From: Nitzschia sp. pyKryTriq1
Lineage: Eukaryota > Bacillariophyta > Bacillariophyceae > Bacillariales > Bacillariaceae
Direction of reading: 5' to 3'
Length of the DNA: 64,000 nucleotides
NCBI GenBank assembly: GCA_956465555.1
Contig: OY101116.1
Coordinates: 2,914,001-2,978,000, forward strand
Below the pieces are notes generated by a model. It had not been told where the DNA came from. It did no database searches and worked only from the letters and a program-made list of their open reading frames with translations. Positions 63,629 to 64,000 of this stretch are shown here, in pieces (positions within the stretch are counted from its first letter, which is position 1; each line of letters opens with the position of its first letter). Both the position numbers and the translations under genes were made by a program.

Positions 63629-64000
63629 ATGGAGCGCCGAAGAAGACTGACCAAAGTGCAACTTTGGATTTTGTTAATGGCAGGCATGGTCCTTCCAAGA
63701 ACCTTGGCGTTGCTTCCATTCCTCCCAACAACAAATAATAATAATAATAATCACCCGCGGATATCACCATCTGATCTCTACCTTTCATCATCAAAGACAG
63801 AAGATTATGATTCTTCGAGGGCGAAGAATGTGAATATTGTCACCCGTACGACGGATCAAACAGACCCAAGTCATCGAAAGAGAAAGAAAAAGAAGCACGT
63901 TCGACGCAAATTCGATGACATGTTTCCCAAGCTGGCGGCCTTTCAAAAGAAACATGGACACACGCTAGTATCGAAAGATCAAGACCGCGATTTATACCGT
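63629..64000 (+). CDS. Secreted/organelle protein with helicase-associated-type motif (3' partial)
   Basis: Open from the ATG at 63629 to the window edge, 124 codons, no intron seen. It begins basic (MERRRRLTK), then a hydrophobic segment (VQLWILLMAGMVLPRTLALLPF) that looks like a signal peptide followed by LPF, a possible plastid motif. An Asn run (six N) and a polar, basic linker (HRKRKKKKH) follow. The last visible part, FDDMFPKLAAFQKKHGHTLVSKD, has the pattern of the helicase-associated (HA) domain that is common, often in repeats, in diatom proteins. The rest of the gene is outside the window. Confidence 0.7.
   Translation, partial: MERRRRLTKVQLWILLMAGMVLPRTLALLPFLPTTNNNNNNHPRISPSDLYLSSSKTEDYDSSRAKNVNIVTRTTDQTDPSHRKRKKKKHVRRKFDDMFPKLAAFQKKHGHTLVSKDQDRDLYR

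Noticed and set aside
1-64000. tRNA, rRNA, CRISPR, viral or selenocysteine features
   Set aside because: I looked for GTTCGA-type T-loops, spaced direct repeats and long RNA blocks and found none with supporting structure. A tRNA or Rfam scan would settle it.

Overview
The window looks like nuclear DNA of a diatom or a close stramenopile relative. Genes lie on both strands and are interrupted by short GT-AG introns (most 60-137 bp). Many predicted proteins begin with a signal peptide followed by the AF/SAFAP-type motif that marks bipartite plastid targeting in algae with secondary red plastids (SAFAP in the initiation factor IF-2, LAFSP, SFAFQ, TDAFLP, SAFAMP). No operons, CRISPR arrays, rRNA or convincing tRNA genes were seen. 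I could not fix the genus.

Layout. 1-9.9 kb: the 3' part of a Tyr/Asn/Gly-rich, Cys-containing single-pass membrane protein; biotin protein ligase; two tandem strictosidine-synthase-like beta-propeller genes; a small unknown gene; an MRG15/Eaf3-type chromatin reader. 10-19 kb: an ornithine cyclodeaminase/mu-crystallin enzyme, diverging from the exocyst subunit SEC3; FRA10AC1; the GPI-anchor enzyme subunit PIG-C. 19.5-25.9 kb: a CLC chloride channel/transporter, quinolinate phosphoribosyltransferase, and a repetitive secreted or plastid protein with eight Y-x-(D/E)-x-L motifs. 25.9-29.2 kb: gene-poor DNA with one small gene and a perfect 290-bp direct repeat carrying CRE-type motifs. 29.2-42.2 kb: a cyclin-dependent kinase, ALG3, a ferric reductase/NOX-type oxidoreductase, an N-myristoylated CaMK-like kinase, a twin CX9C protein, a plastid aldo/keto reductase-like protein, a small plastid membrane protein and ER BiP. 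43-50 kb: a VTC2/GDPGP-like HIT-fold protein, an ArfGAP-domain protein without its arginine finger, a GNAT acetyltransferase and an unknown nuclear-type protein. 50.8-63.1 kb: an amino-acid permease, plastid IF-2, a plastid fibrillin (PAP), a membrane gamma-glutamyltransferase and the FACT subunit SSRP1 with two HMG boxes. The window ends inside a gene with a helicase-associated-type motif.

The genes are mostly unrelated housekeeping functions: the secretory pathway (SEC3, PIG-C, ALG3, BiP, ArfGAP), chromatin (MRG15, SSRP1) and the plastid (IF-2, PAP, AKR, small plastid proteins). Exon joins given here were worked out by hand from splice-site consensus, reading phase and family similarity. 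Most close in frame and restore known family motifs.

I found no clearly new multi-gene system. The best leads are: the 11-residue synuclein-like repeat at the SEC3 N-terminus; the Y-x-(D/E)-x-L repeat protein; the 290-bp repeat with three ACGTCA motifs per copy; the palindrome TACCGGTA, seen 21 times and only between genes; and the lost arginine finger in the ArfGAP domain.
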